The position numbers and the translations under genes were made by a program. A stretch of DNA of 64,000 nucleotides from Chersky-840 sp035604715 (GTDB taxonomy: Bacteria > Actinomycetota > Acidimicrobiia > Acidimicrobiales > UBA8190). The notes under the pieces are model-generated. The model had not been told where the DNA came from. It made no database searches and worked only from the letters and a program-made list of their open reading frames with translations. This document shows, piece after piece, positions 8,709 to 17,144 of this stretch (position 1 is its first letter; every line of letters begins with the position of its first letter). The stretch is taken from NCBI GenBank assembly GCA_963731665.1, contig CAVSWP010000010.1:62001-126000 (forward strand). Direction: 5' to 3'.

Positions 8709-9545
8709 CTAGTGAATCTCCGAGAACTCTGATGTTCCTCGTCGCCGCCGGCGGCGGCTAGCGGTACTTCCGAATTGGCCTCGCACCAAGACGGCCCCGA
8801 GCAACACGAACCCTCCACCCACCGCGACGCTACCTTCAGGCGCTGAGACTTTGGCAGTGGTCACCAAAGTAGCGATGGCAACGAAGCTCTTCAACCCGCA
8901 CCTAGCCGTCACCGTGACCTGCCCCACTCCCTGAGCGAAGGGAGTGAGCGAGGTGGAGAACGCCCCTTGGCTATTCGCGGTTACATGACCGACTTCTTTA
9001 CCATTGATGGAAACGAGCACTGTGGCCCCTGGGGCGCATCCGCGGCCACTCATAACCGTTGGTTGACCGGGAACGAGTGTGATGCGACTCAGCCGGAGCT
9101 TGGCTGGGGGACCCGAGCCCGACACGGCGGTGCTGGGGCCCGGGGGCGTTAGGCCCGCAATAAGAGGGGCTGGCGGGGTGAAATTGGTCACAACGGTAAT
9201 TCCGGTGGAAGCGGAGTCACCTGTGGCGCCATTGGCGACGATCGTGTGTCCACCCGGTGTCGTGTTTGTTGGAATTGTTACTTGAGTCGAGAAGGACCCA
9301 CTCCCGTTCGAGGCTGTCGAACCCAGGGACACCCCATCGCTGAAGAGCGTCAGGGTGATCGACTCGTCGGGAACAAAGTTCTGGCCAGTCACCGTCAAGG
9401 TTCCGCCCGGGGGCGAGATCGCAGAATTCGTGGCGATCACCGCGCCTCGAGGTCCTTCGAGCGGACGTGCGAAGGCGGTGGCCTGCCAACCCAGCCCGGC
9501 TACCAAGCCGGCGATGGCGCAAGCCACCATCAACCTACGCCTCAT
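8709..9545 (-). CDS. Secreted or anchored Ig-like repeat protein
   Basis: Start taken as ATG 9545, which gives a textbook signal peptide (MRRRLMVACAIAGLVAGLGW); a GTG at 9572 is the upstream alternative. About 278 residues with two Ig-like beta domains (ISPPGGTLTVTGQNFVPDES; LVPGQPTVMSGRGCAPGATV), a C-terminal hydrophobic helix (SVAVGGGFVLLGAVLV) and an Arg-rich cytoplasmic end (RRRRRRG), so it is likely anchored in the membrane with the Ig-like part outside. Two cysteines (in GRGCAPG and ARCGLK) could form a disulphide. Function unknown; lies between the signalling genes and the DUF4012 gene, convergent with the cyclase gene. Confidence 0.7.
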   Translation of the reverse strand: MRRRLMVACAIAGLVAGLGWQATAFARPLEGPRGAVIATNSAISPPGGTLTVTGQNFVPDESITLTLFSDGVSLGSTASNGSGSFSTQVTIPTNTTPGGHTIVANGATGDSASTGITVVTNFTPPAPLIAGLTPPGPSTAVSGSGPPAKLRLSRITLVPGQPTVMSGRGCAPGATVLVSINGKEVGHVTANSQGAFSTSLTPFAQGVGQVTVTARCGLKSFVAIATLVTTAKVSAPEGSVAVGGGFVLLGAVLVRGQFGSTASRRRRRRGTSEFSEIH

Positions 9546-9662
9546 CACCACAATCCCGACTGCTTGCCCCACTCATTGTGGCCATCAACACGGATTCAAG
9601 CTAAGGCTCATCGGGATCCGCCGTCAAGGATCACGTGACCTGCCCGTTTGGGCAGTTCAGGC

Positions 9663-12002
9663 TCACTTCGCCACAAAGCGAAAGCCCCTCTCTTGGCGAA
9701 CGGCGGGTCCGAGGTCCCAGGCGGGCGCGTCGCTGGTGGTCGCCAGTGTCCACGGGCCGGCGGGTGTCACGACGACCTGGGCCTGTACCGGATTGGCCGA
9801 GGGTTGGAGCCGGACTGAAAGCCGGAGGGTAGATCCGCGAGCGACTCGTCCGACGAGGCCCACGCGAACTGTGACCGAGGATTTGGACGCAATGTCCACG
9901 TATGTGCTGTAGGCCCACACACCCAGCTCGCGCGTCGCCGACATCGTGCCAGGGCTTCCATTGATGGTGACCTGGTCAAAAGACAGCGGACTATAGACAG
10001 AGAGCCAGGTCTCGTTTGTGCCCGGCGCCAGGCCGGGATCGGCTGGGCTGGCGATCACGAGTGGCGGGAGCCCGGTGGCCGGGGCGTCGTTGGTCAAGGT
10101 GACCCGCACGACTGAGCGCTCCGCCCCCGTACTTGGGTCGAAGGTGACATGGTCATCGATCAAGGTATGGAGATAGGCGTCGATCTTGTTGGCCCCCGTG
10201 TTCTGAGTTGTGACGGCCACGAGATCCCCGCCATTCGCCTTGGGGAATGCATCTTCAAGATGAAGTGCTTGCACCAGTGGTGTATCGTTGGGATGCACGC
10301 TCCAGAACGCGATGCGCCCATCCAGGACCGCCGGCTCCAGTTCACGTGACAGCAAGCGCGGTCCGGGTAGTGATCCGTTCACGAGCCTTTGGAACGTGGC
10401 GTGAAGCGCATATTGCAGAAGGTCGTGGCGAGTACCTTGGGCCAGTCCCGTCAAGTACTGAGTCTTCAGCAGGATTTCGGGTGCGTTGTGACTGGTCAAT
10501 GGTTGCGCAAGCCCCGGTACCGTGACAGGTCCAGTGATGGAGAGCAGTGGGGCCAGCCCGTAGGGATCGACCATAAGAACACCGTCGAGTTGATCGCCAC
10601 CTGCCTGAGGGTAGAGCTGAGAGATGACCTGGGCCACGGTGGGGAAATCGGGGGAGTAGGTGGTGTCCTGGAAGTGCTGACCCGGGTCGAATTGCCCGTA
10701 GCGGGCTAAGAAGTCCGGTAGGCCCGTCAGGTGCCCGCCGCCGCTTGGGAGCGCACTGGTGAGGGAGTCGACAGGGCCAGAGACAGTGAGGCTCAGGCGA
10801 CCATTCGCCGCGGTGAGCTCGCCGTATGCGGCCACGATCCCGTCGAGTCCCCGACTTTCCGACGGCGATACAAAGGCCAGGAAGTAGTGTTGCGGGCGCT
10901 CGGCGCCGAGCATGTCAGGGAGCAGGGGGATGGCTTTGACGGCCAGGTCGGTGCTCGACTTGGCACGAGCCAAGTCTGCGTCGAAAGTCCGCAGCCGCGA
11001 TTGGATCGGCTCGGCAAGCCAAGGACTTCTGAGGCCGGCGAGACGAGCCGTGGCCCTTGCCAGGGACCGGTCAAGCGTCTTCGCCGGACCGAGCATGGCG
11101 CTGATCCGTCCGAGATTGACCTGCCCCTTGTGGTAGTGGACCTCCTGATAGTCGAAGCTCGGCGCCTGACGCTCCGCAACGGCCAGGACGTCTCGGGCCG
11201 TGGCTGCCCCGGTTGCCAACGCCTGCCTTTGCTGTGCGATGACCGGAACCAACCTGGCGACCGATGTCCACCAGCTCCCGAGTTTCGCGGAGGCGCTTCC
11301 GAATTCTGCAGAGGCAGTTCGAAGTCGTGGCGTGGCCAAGGCCGCGCTGCCACCGCTCACATCCCCCAAGGCGGATTCGGCGGCGAGTTGTCCGACTGAG
11401 ATATCGGTCCTCGCCAAGAACATTGCCAGCAGCAACGGGATGGAGAGGCCCACAACGACCACCCCGGTCAAAACCAACATCCTCTTGGCTCGGCGCCGCT
11501 CAGCGGTCGCTGAACGTCTAAAGGCGGAGACGAACAAGGGCACCAATACGGCTCCGGCTACCGCCGCAGTGGAACCGTGGAATGCGACGGACGGCCAGCG
11601 CAACAGCGTTTCTACGCCGAGCGCGCCGATGAGAGCGCCCACGCGCCGCCTCGAATGCTTAGGGAGCATTGAGCCGAAGGCGATGAGCAGAGCTGCTGTC
11701 GCTGGAATCTCGAGCCACGCCCGACTCATGGCCACGGCGACGACCGAGAACACGAGCAGGGCTACTCGGCTGGCTCGGCTACAGACGTAGGTGATCAGCG
11801 CGGCAAAGAGCCCTGTATAGAGCGGGTCCACGATTTGTGTTCCCGTCGGTCGACAGCCCGTCGACGCGGCGACTATTCCAGCAGCACCGGCCAGTGCCAG
11901 CACGATGGAGGCAGACACTTTCCGCTGTCGCGACGAATGGGGCCCGCGTCGCACCCTGGCGCCATGCCCTTTGGTATTAGTCACGTCCCGATCGTTTTGC
12001 AA
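9663..12002 (-). CDS. DUF4012 domain membrane protein
   Basis: 779 residues. The N-terminal ~200 residues carry several hydrophobic helices (AALITYVC, VALLVFSVVAVAM, ATAALLIAFGSML, MLVLTGVVVVGLSIPLLLAMF). They are followed by a large extracytoplasmic part with the DUF4012 signature region (ERPQHYFLAFVSPSESRGLDG..AYGELTA) and a beta-rich end. DUF4012 proteins are common in actinobacterial surface-polysaccharide loci but have no settled biochemical role. The position between the Ig-like protein and the Wzz/BY-kinase agrees with a part in polymer export or attachment. A 580-bp gap separates its start from the divergent Wzz gene. Confidence 0.85.
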   Translation of the reverse strand: MQNDRDVTNTKGHGARVRRGPHSSRQRKVSASIVLALAGAAGIVAASTGCRPTGTQIVDPLYTGLFAALITYVCSRASRVALLVFSVVAVAMSRAWLEIPATAALLIAFGSMLPKHSRRRVGALIGALGVETLLRWPSVAFHGSTAAVAGAVLVPLFVSAFRRSATAERRRAKRMLVLTGVVVVGLSIPLLLAMFLARTDISVGQLAAESALGDVSGGSAALATPRLRTASAEFGSASAKLGSWWTSVARLVPVIAQQRQALATGAATARDVLAVAERQAPSFDYQEVHYHKGQVNLGRISAMLGPAKTLDRSLARATARLAGLRSPWLAEPIQSRLRTFDADLARAKSSTDLAVKAIPLLPDMLGAERPQHYFLAFVSPSESRGLDGIVAAYGELTAANGRLSLTVSGPVDSLTSALPSGGGHLTGLPDFLARYGQFDPGQHFQDTTYSPDFPTVAQVISQLYPQAGGDQLDGVLMVDPYGLAPLLSITGPVTVPGLAQPLTSHNAPEILLKTQYLTGLAQGTRHDLLQYALHATFQRLVNGSLPGPRLLSRELEPAVLDGRIAFWSVHPNDTPLVQALHLEDAFPKANGGDLVAVTTQNTGANKIDAYLHTLIDDHVTFDPSTGAERSVVRVTLTNDAPATGLPPLVIASPADPGLAPGTNETWLSVYSPLSFDQVTINGSPGTMSATRELGVWAYSTYVDIASKSSVTVRVGLVGRVARGSTLRLSVRLQPSANPVQAQVVVTPAGPWTLATTSDAPAWDLGPAVRQERGFRFVAK

Positions 12003-12067
12003 CGTTCAGCAAGTGTAATGATCGCGAAACCTTGGGAATCTCAGGTATTCACAGATCCTCTGAGTCT

Positions 12068-12226
12068 TTAAGCTGCTTGGGAGCGAGTCGTCAGGCGTTT
12101 CATGGGACCCCCAAAGGCAACGTCGGAGACGAGCTCGCAGCCGAGAGCTTCAATCCATTCGAAGCCATCTTCCGTCCCCCGGCGTGCGATCCACGTCGTG
12201 CGGGTGACGCCAGGGACAGCGGCCAT
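12068..12226 (-). CDS. Possible small protein or gene remnant (52 residues)
   Basis: ATG at 12226, directly after an in-frame TAG, to TAA at 12068. The peptide (TWIARRGTEDGFEWIEALGC, ending in KRLTTRSQAA) has a balanced, protein-like composition rather than the Arg/Pro/Gly bias of shadow frames here. It vaguely recalls the C-terminal end of an acetyltransferase-like phage or GNAT protein, which would make it a remnant. It abuts the 20-bp tandem duplication. No clear Shine-Dalgarno. Low confidence that it is expressed. Confidence 0.25.
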   Translation of the reverse strand: MAAVPGVTRTTWIARRGTEDGFEWIEALGCELVSDVAFGGPMKRLTTRSQAA

Positions 12227-12266
12227 CTATTCACAAGTCTCTGCACCTATTCACAAGTCTCTGCAC
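12227..12266. repeat. 20-bp perfect tandem duplication
   Basis: The unit CTATTCACAAGTCTCTGCAC occurs twice head to tail at 12227-12246 and 12247-12266. Two copies only, not a CRISPR. It could be a slippage scar or a paired protein-binding site in the divergent promoter region. Confidence 0.9.
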
Positions 12267-12582
12267 CGACCGCCTAACGGCGAGGCGACGGTGGCTGGTC
12301 GGGGTCACCCTCGGGTTGGGACCCAAAATGATTGCCAAACCCAGCTCGACGATCCAGCCAGGCTGATGGGGTCTTACTTTTCTTGTGCCCCGGTGGCTGT
12401 AACCCAGCTGGCCCCGCTATGCTTTTGTGAGCTGATCGGGGGGGTTTTGGACGGCCACTCGTGAATCGATCCGAGGCAGCGGAGGGCAATGGGTCGTTGC
12501 ATGACCAGGACGCCCGTGAACCTGCCACACCGTTAGCTCCAAATCCGCCACACGACCTTCCGCTTCGAGCGAGGAACGCTTG

Positions 12583-14205
12583 ATGTCGACGACCATGCCC
12601 GATTCGAACGTCGATCTCCGGACCTACCTGCGCGTCCTTGGCCGCCGGAAGTGGTGGGTGATCCTCTGCACCGGGTTGGCGGTGGCGGGGGCGATCGCAT
12701 ACTCCTTCAGCGCCGCCAAGGAGTACTCGGCCACGGCGCAACTTCTCGTCCAACCCCAGAGCGGCACGCTTGCGTTGACCACCCCGGCCCAGACCATCAC
12801 GACCACGGACGTGGCCACCGAGCTTCAGCTTTTGACGAGCGCTCCTGTGGTCGATGTCGTCAAGAGCCGTCTCCATCTCACTCAACTGAGCGTGACGGGC
12901 GCAGACCAGGGGCAGACAAACGTGATCTCGGTTACGGCCACGAACCACAACCCCGTCCTGGCTGCTCGAGTGGCGAATGCCTTAGCGACGGAGTTCGTAA
13001 ACTATGAAACCGCCGTGGCGCTGAGGAGTCTTACGACCGCAGAGGTCCAGCTCCAAACACAGATCAATGTGATCGAACAGGAGCTTGCATCTACAGCCGG
13101 GACACCCCAAGGCGCTGCGCTCGCCACCCAGGAAGCCGTACTCAAAGAACAGTACGCCCAATACCAGGTTGTTGGTACACAGACGACCGGGGGTGTCACC
13201 GTTGTCTCGCTCGCTGCCGTACCGAAGGCCCCGAGCTCTCCCAAGAAGACTGAGATCACCTTGATCGGGCTCGCCGTTGGCCTGCTGGTGGGACTGGGTG
13301 CGGCCTTCACCGCCGAGAACCTGGACGACGCCATCCGCTCTGAGGACGACCTTGAGCATGTTGCACCGAGTGTCCCGGTGATGGGCCTTGTACCCATGAT
13401 CGGATCCTGGCGAGATCGGGCCGAGCCCTTCCTCGTCATGAGAGCCGAACCCACGTCTCCGGCGGCTGAGGCTTACCGGTCCCTGCGCACGTCGTTGCAG
13501 TTCACCGCCTATGAGAGCGCGGTCGGATCAGTGCTCGTGACGAGTCCCACTGCCACCGAAGGCAAGACCTCGACAGTCTCGAACTTGGGAGTTGTCCTGG
13601 CCACGGTGGGCAAGCACGTGGTCCTCGTCTCGGCCGACCTGCGGCGGCCTCGACTGGCAGCCTTCTTCGGGCTCGACGAGGGCGTTGGCGTGACATCGGT
13701 CATGATCGACGAGTTGACGCTCGACGAGGCACTACAGCCGGTTCCCGAAATCCCCGGATTGACCATTCTGGGGTGCGGCCCTGTCCCTCCGAACCCCGCC
13801 GAGCTCTTGAGCAGTCCGAAGTTTGCCGAGATCTTCGACGAGTTGACCAAGCGCTTCGACTTCGTCCTTGTCGACAGCTCACCAATGTTGCCCGTCACCG
13901 ATCCTGTGCTCCTGTCCCGATTGACCGATACGACACTGCTGATCGTGGCCGCGGGGACGACCACGAAGAGACAACTCCGGCGGGCGGTTGAGCAGCTCGC
14001 CCACGTTGGGGCCCGGGACATCGGGATCGTGCTGAACGAGGTCACGCGTGGAGAGGAGGATGCCTACGGCTACGGCTATTCGTACACCTACGAGACATCA
14101 AACACGGCCTCGCCGACCGCTTCGTCCAATGGCCACTCCGATTTCCGACCACCTGAGACGAGCCCTGCGCCGAGTCGTCTGGGTCGACATCCGGCGAGGG
14201 ACTAG
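12583..14205 (+). CDS. Wzz-type polysaccharide co-polymerase fused to bacterial tyrosine kinase
   Basis: About 540 residues. The Wzz domain has TM1 near 24-42 (WWVILCTGLAVAGAIAYSF), a periplasmic coiled segment and TM2 near 227-245 (LIGLAVGLLVGLGAAF). The cytoplasmic BY-kinase has Walker A TATEGKTS (~322-329), Walker A' LVSADLRRPR (~347-356) and Walker B VLVDSS (~428-433). The tail holds a tyrosine cluster YGYGYSYTYE, the usual autophosphorylation sites, then a disordered Ser/Pro end. This protein sets chain length and controls assembly of capsule or exopolysaccharide. ATG 12583 is preferred over the TTG just before it; a purine-rich GAGCGAGGA lies upstream. A 260-bp gap with no feature follows. 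Confidence 0.92.
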   Translation: MSTTMPDSNVDLRTYLRVLGRRKWWVILCTGLAVAGAIAYSFSAAKEYSATAQLLVQPQSGTLALTTPAQTITTTDVATELQLLTSAPVVDVVKSRLHLTQLSVTGADQGQTNVISVTATNHNPVLAARVANALATEFVNYETAVALRSLTTAEVQLQTQINVIEQELASTAGTPQGAALATQEAVLKEQYAQYQVVGTQTTGGVTVVSLAAVPKAPSSPKKTEITLIGLAVGLLVGLGAAFTAENLDDAIRSEDDLEHVAPSVPVMGLVPMIGSWRDRAEPFLVMRAEPTSPAAEAYRSLRTSLQFTAYESAVGSVLVTSPTATEGKTSTVSNLGVVLATVGKHVVLVSADLRRPRLAAFFGLDEGVGVTSVMIDELTLDEALQPVPEIPGLTILGCGPVPPNPAELLSSPKFAEIFDELTKRFDFVLVDSSPMLPVTDPVLLSRLTDTTLLIVAAGTTTKRQLRRAVEQLAHVGARDIGIVLNEVTRGEEDAYGYGYSYTYETSNTASPTASSNGHSDFRPPETSPAPSRLGRHPARD

Positions 14206-14465
14206 CACGGTCAATTGTCCGAGGGCTCTGCGCCGGAGGCCCTGCCGCCGAGGTCTTTGGAAATCATCGACGACTGGTGGCTCCTCAACTGACGGATGTG
14301 GTTCCTCCTCAAAACTGACTAATAATTAGCCACACACACCCCACTGGACGCACTAGCACCAGGGGTACGAACTTGGCATCTGCCAGATGACAAGCTGTGT
14401 ATCAGCCCATGACAGCCCAACGGAAGAGTTGGATACGCAGGGGCTGAGCACCATAAGGCGGGGCC

Positions 14466-16115
14466 GTGTTGGAGAAGGGCGAGCACCGAATCGAGACGAC
14501 ATCGACAGCCGCATCTCCGGCGCGCGTCACAGACTCCGCAACCCCGAAGAACGCTGCATCTGAACACCTGGGCCCAATAGCCGGCGTCACTCTCGAACTC
14601 GATCTCGAACGCGATACTGCGTTTCCAACCCCCGCCTCCGAACCCGGCCGTGTGCCTGCGGAGCGCGCCCCTTCTGAGAACGGCGCAGTCGTGAACTCTC
14701 AAGCGGTTGACTCCGCAAGTGAGTTCGCGATCGAACATCGAAGCGCCGGCGCGGCGGCATTGGCAGCGGATGCTATGGCCCTGGTCGTGGCCGCTGTCGG
14801 GGCTGCGGCGGCGGAGACCCTGCTCCACGTCCATGCGTCAGTGCACGCCCAGAGCTTCGCCTTCTCGACGACTCTGGTGCGGCTTTTCGTCTCCGTGCCC
14901 CTCTTGGCCTTGCTCCTCGCCGGCTCGCGAGCCCGTTGGCGGCTGCGAACCACCGTGGGCGGGCAGTTGGCGGTCACTGCACCGGCCGTGGCGGCCGGAG
15001 GCTTGATCTCTTTGGTGGGATGGCGCCTGGCCTCTGGCGCCGGCTTGGTGCTCGCACCTCCGTCCGACGCAGTCCTGATCATGTCCGCCATGAGCATCGC
15101 GACAGTGACCGTGGTCCGCCTGGCCCACCACGCTGCGCCACTCGGTGCGGGAAGGCGCGTCCGACGAGTGCTGATCGTCGGTAGCGGTCTGGTAGCCACC
15201 CGGTTGACTGATCAGTTGAATGCTGGCGGCGGCGTCGAGGTCATCGGATTCGTCGATGACGACCCTATGGACCCCGCGGGATGCCTCGGCAAACTGTGCG
15301 ACCTCACTGACGTATGCGAGCGCGACCATGTTGATCACGTGGTCGTTGCCTTTTCACGTTCCCAACCGGAGGACCTGATCAAAGCACTACGCCCGATCCA
15401 GGGCAAGGTCGCGATCACTGTTGTGCCCCGGCTCTTCGATGTGCTCCCAACAACCGCCAATGTGCATGACCTGGGCTCGGGTCTGACGGGGATCAGTGTG
15501 GCGCCGGTGAGCTTCGGGTGGGGATCTCGTGTGGTGAAGCGCACCATCGACCTGGTGGGAGCGGTGACGGCTCTGCTCCTGCTCTCACCGCTGCTGTTGG
15601 TGCTTGCGCTCTTCATCAAGACAACTTCCAAAGGGCCGGTCATCTTCCGCCAGGTCCGCGTCGGAAAGAACAATCAGGCGTTCTCTCTGTTCAAGTTCCG
15701 GTCGATGAGGATCGAGGATTCGGTCCCTCATCCCGCGACTGGAGAATCCGCTATTGGGCCCTTCCCGAAGTTGAAGGATGACCCTCGAGTGACCTCCGTT
15801 GGCCGCATCCTCAGGCGCATTAGCCTCGACGAGCTACCGCAGCTCTGGAACGTGGTCCGGGGAGAGATGTCTCTCGTGGGCCCTCGGCCCTTCGTCCCTG
15901 CCGATGACGTGTGGATCACGGATTGGGCACAGCGACGGTATTCGGTGCGCCCCGGGATCACGGGTCTGTGGCAGGTCTCAGGACGGAACAACTTGACATT
16001 CGAGGAGATGTGCCGACTCGACAGCCTGTACGTGAGCTGCTGGTCCGCTGGTCTCGACATCCGCATCTTGCTACGCACCCTGTGGGCGGTTGCGGGCGGA
16101 TCTGGTGCCTACTGA
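14466..16115 (+). CDS. Polyprenyl glycosylphosphotransferase (WbaP/CpsE-type) that starts polysaccharide synthesis
   Basis: 549 residues from a GTG start. A ~95-residue disordered N-terminus precedes about four TM helices, a CoA-binding-like Rossmann domain (VLIVGSGLVATRL; EVIGFVDDD), one more TM helix (LVGAVTALLLLSPLLLVLAL) and the catalytic C-terminal domain. That domain has FKFRSMR, RRISLDELPQLWNVV, EMSLVGPRP and RPGITGLWQVSGR, the hallmarks of enzymes that transfer a sugar-1-phosphate from a UDP-sugar to undecaprenyl phosphate at the inner membrane face. It is downstream of the Wzz/BY-kinase in the same direction. The sugar is probably glucose or galactose by family habit, but is not determined here. 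Confidence 0.93.
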   Translation: MLEKGEHRIETTSTAASPARVTDSATPKNAASEHLGPIAGVTLELDLERDTAFPTPASEPGRVPAERAPSENGAVVNSQAVDSASEFAIEHRSAGAAALAADAMALVVAAVGAAAAETLLHVHASVHAQSFAFSTTLVRLFVSVPLLALLLAGSRARWRLRTTVGGQLAVTAPAVAAGGLISLVGWRLASGAGLVLAPPSDAVLIMSAMSIATVTVVRLAHHAAPLGAGRRVRRVLIVGSGLVATRLTDQLNAGGGVEVIGFVDDDPMDPAGCLGKLCDLTDVCERDHVDHVVVAFSRSQPEDLIKALRPIQGKVAITVVPRLFDVLPTTANVHDLGSGLTGISVAPVSFGWGSRVVKRTIDLVGAVTALLLLSPLLLVLALFIKTTSKGPVIFRQVRVGKNNQAFSLFKFRSMRIEDSVPHPATGESAIGPFPKLKDDPRVTSVGRILRRISLDELPQLWNVVRGEMSLVGPRPFVPADDVWITDWAQRRYSVRPGITGLWQVSGRNNLTFEEMCRLDSLYVSCWSAGLDIRILLRTLWAVAGGSGAY

Positions 16116-16148
16116 TCCTTGCGGCTTGTAGGTGAATCTCTCAAAGAG

Positions 16149-17060
16149 CTAGCTGGTTCCTCCGGGCGTGGTCACGAGGACATCGTGAGTGCCGACGGAC
16201 TGGGCCGGTGAGACGGCGGTGATCTCGGTGTCCGACACCACGGTGAACCTGGTGGCGGGCACGGCGCCAAAGTCCACCTTGGTGGCCCCAGTGAACCCGG
16301 TGCCGGTGATGGTGACGATCGTTCCTCCTGTCAGCGCGGCCGAGGTTGGTGCGATCCCGGTGACGACCGGGACGGGGGCGTCGTAGGTGAACCTGTCAGC
16401 CGGTACGACCGGCGTGCTGGCGCCTCCGGCCGTGGTCACCAGGACGTCGCGGGGGCCCGCGGCCTGAGCGGGTGAAACGGCGGTGATCTCGGTGTCAGAC
16501 ACCACGGTGAACCTGGTGGCGGCCACGGCACCGAAGTCCACCTGGGTGGCCCCGGTGAACCCGGTGCCGGTGATGGTGACGGTTGTGCCTCCCGCGGTCG
16601 TTCCCGAAGATGGCGCCACTGCGGTGACGCCTGACACCGGACTCACATAGGTGAAGGGGTCGATGGCCACGACCGGCTCGCTGGTTCCTCCGGCCGTGGT
16701 GACGTGGATGTTCTGGATGCTGGCCGCCTGGGCCGGTGAAATAGCGGTGATCTCGGTGTCAGACACCACGGTGAACCTGGTGGCCGCCACGGCACCGAAG
16801 TCCACCTTGGTGGCCCCGGTGAACCCGGTGCCGGTGATGGTGACCGTGGTTCCTCCGGCTGTCGTTCCCAACGGAGGTACGACTCCGGTGACGGTCGGCA
16901 CGGGGGCCTTCGCATTGGTCGAGGTGGTTTGCTCGTTTGACGTGGTGTGATTGGTCGAGGTGGAGCACCCCGCGACTACCACCGCCAATGCTGCGACCAG
17001 TGCCAGGGGGCGCAGTTCTCGCCATGATGTCGTCGCGGTTCTCGTCCCCTCCTCATTCAC
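16149..17060 (-). CDS. Lipoprotein with three near-identical IPT/TIG domains
   Basis: 303 residues. The signal sequence ends in a lipobox (VVVAGC), so the protein is likely lipid-anchored on the outer side of the membrane. A Thr/Ser/Asn-rich linker follows, then three IPT/TIG Ig-like domains, each with TVTITGTGFTGATKVDFGAV and TRFTVVSDTEITAVSPAQ. The third domain stops directly after VTTPGGTS, slightly short of a full repeat. Such domains serve as spacers or binding modules in surface proteins. It converges on the WbaP gene with only 33 bp between them. Confidence 0.85.
   Translation of the reverse strand: MNEEGTRTATTSWRELRPLALVAALAVVVAGCSTSTNHTTSNEQTTSTNAKAPVPTVTGVVPPLGTTAGGTTVTITGTGFTGATKVDFGAVAATRFTVVSDTEITAISPAQAASIQNIHVTTAGGTSEPVVAIDPFTYVSPVSGVTAVAPSSGTTAGGTTVTITGTGFTGATQVDFGAVAATRFTVVSDTEITAVSPAQAAGPRDVLVTTAGGASTPVVPADRFTYDAPVPVVTGIAPTSAALTGGTIVTITGTGFTGATKVDFGAVPATRFTVVSDTEITAVSPAQSVGTHDVLVTTPGGTS
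16150..16940. repeat. 264-bp tandem coding repeats, three copies
   Basis: The same core TGCCGGTGATGGTGAC appears at 16301, 16565 and 16829, giving an exact 264-bp (88-codon) period. The repeats are the IPT/TIG domains of the lipoprotein and are highly alike at DNA level, which suggests recent duplication or gene conversion. Confidence 0.9.
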
Positions 17061-17144
17061 CGCCTGAGTGTCGCATCGTCATGGTCGGGCAAGCAATCTC
17101 TGACCTCTCCGGCCGTCCACTTGTGCCATGAGATCGAGGGGAGA

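Larger units (their letters stand above)
12003..12582. other. Divergent intergenic region, comparatively AT-rich
   Basis: About 580 bp between the divergent DUF4012 and Wzz/BY-kinase genes. The first ~70 bases are clearly less GC-rich than the surrounding genes. Contents seen: a 20-bp perfect tandem duplication (12227-12266), a possible 52-codon ORF on the minus strand (12068-12226), and the upstream region of the Wzz gene. No convincing RNA gene or riboswitch was recognised; a plus-strand ORF across 12102-12464 has no protein-like conservation that I recognise. Confidence 0.5.

Noticed and set aside
12102..12464. Plus-strand ORF of 120 codons in the long intergenic region
   Set aside because: No conserved motif and no ribosome site; composition looks random.
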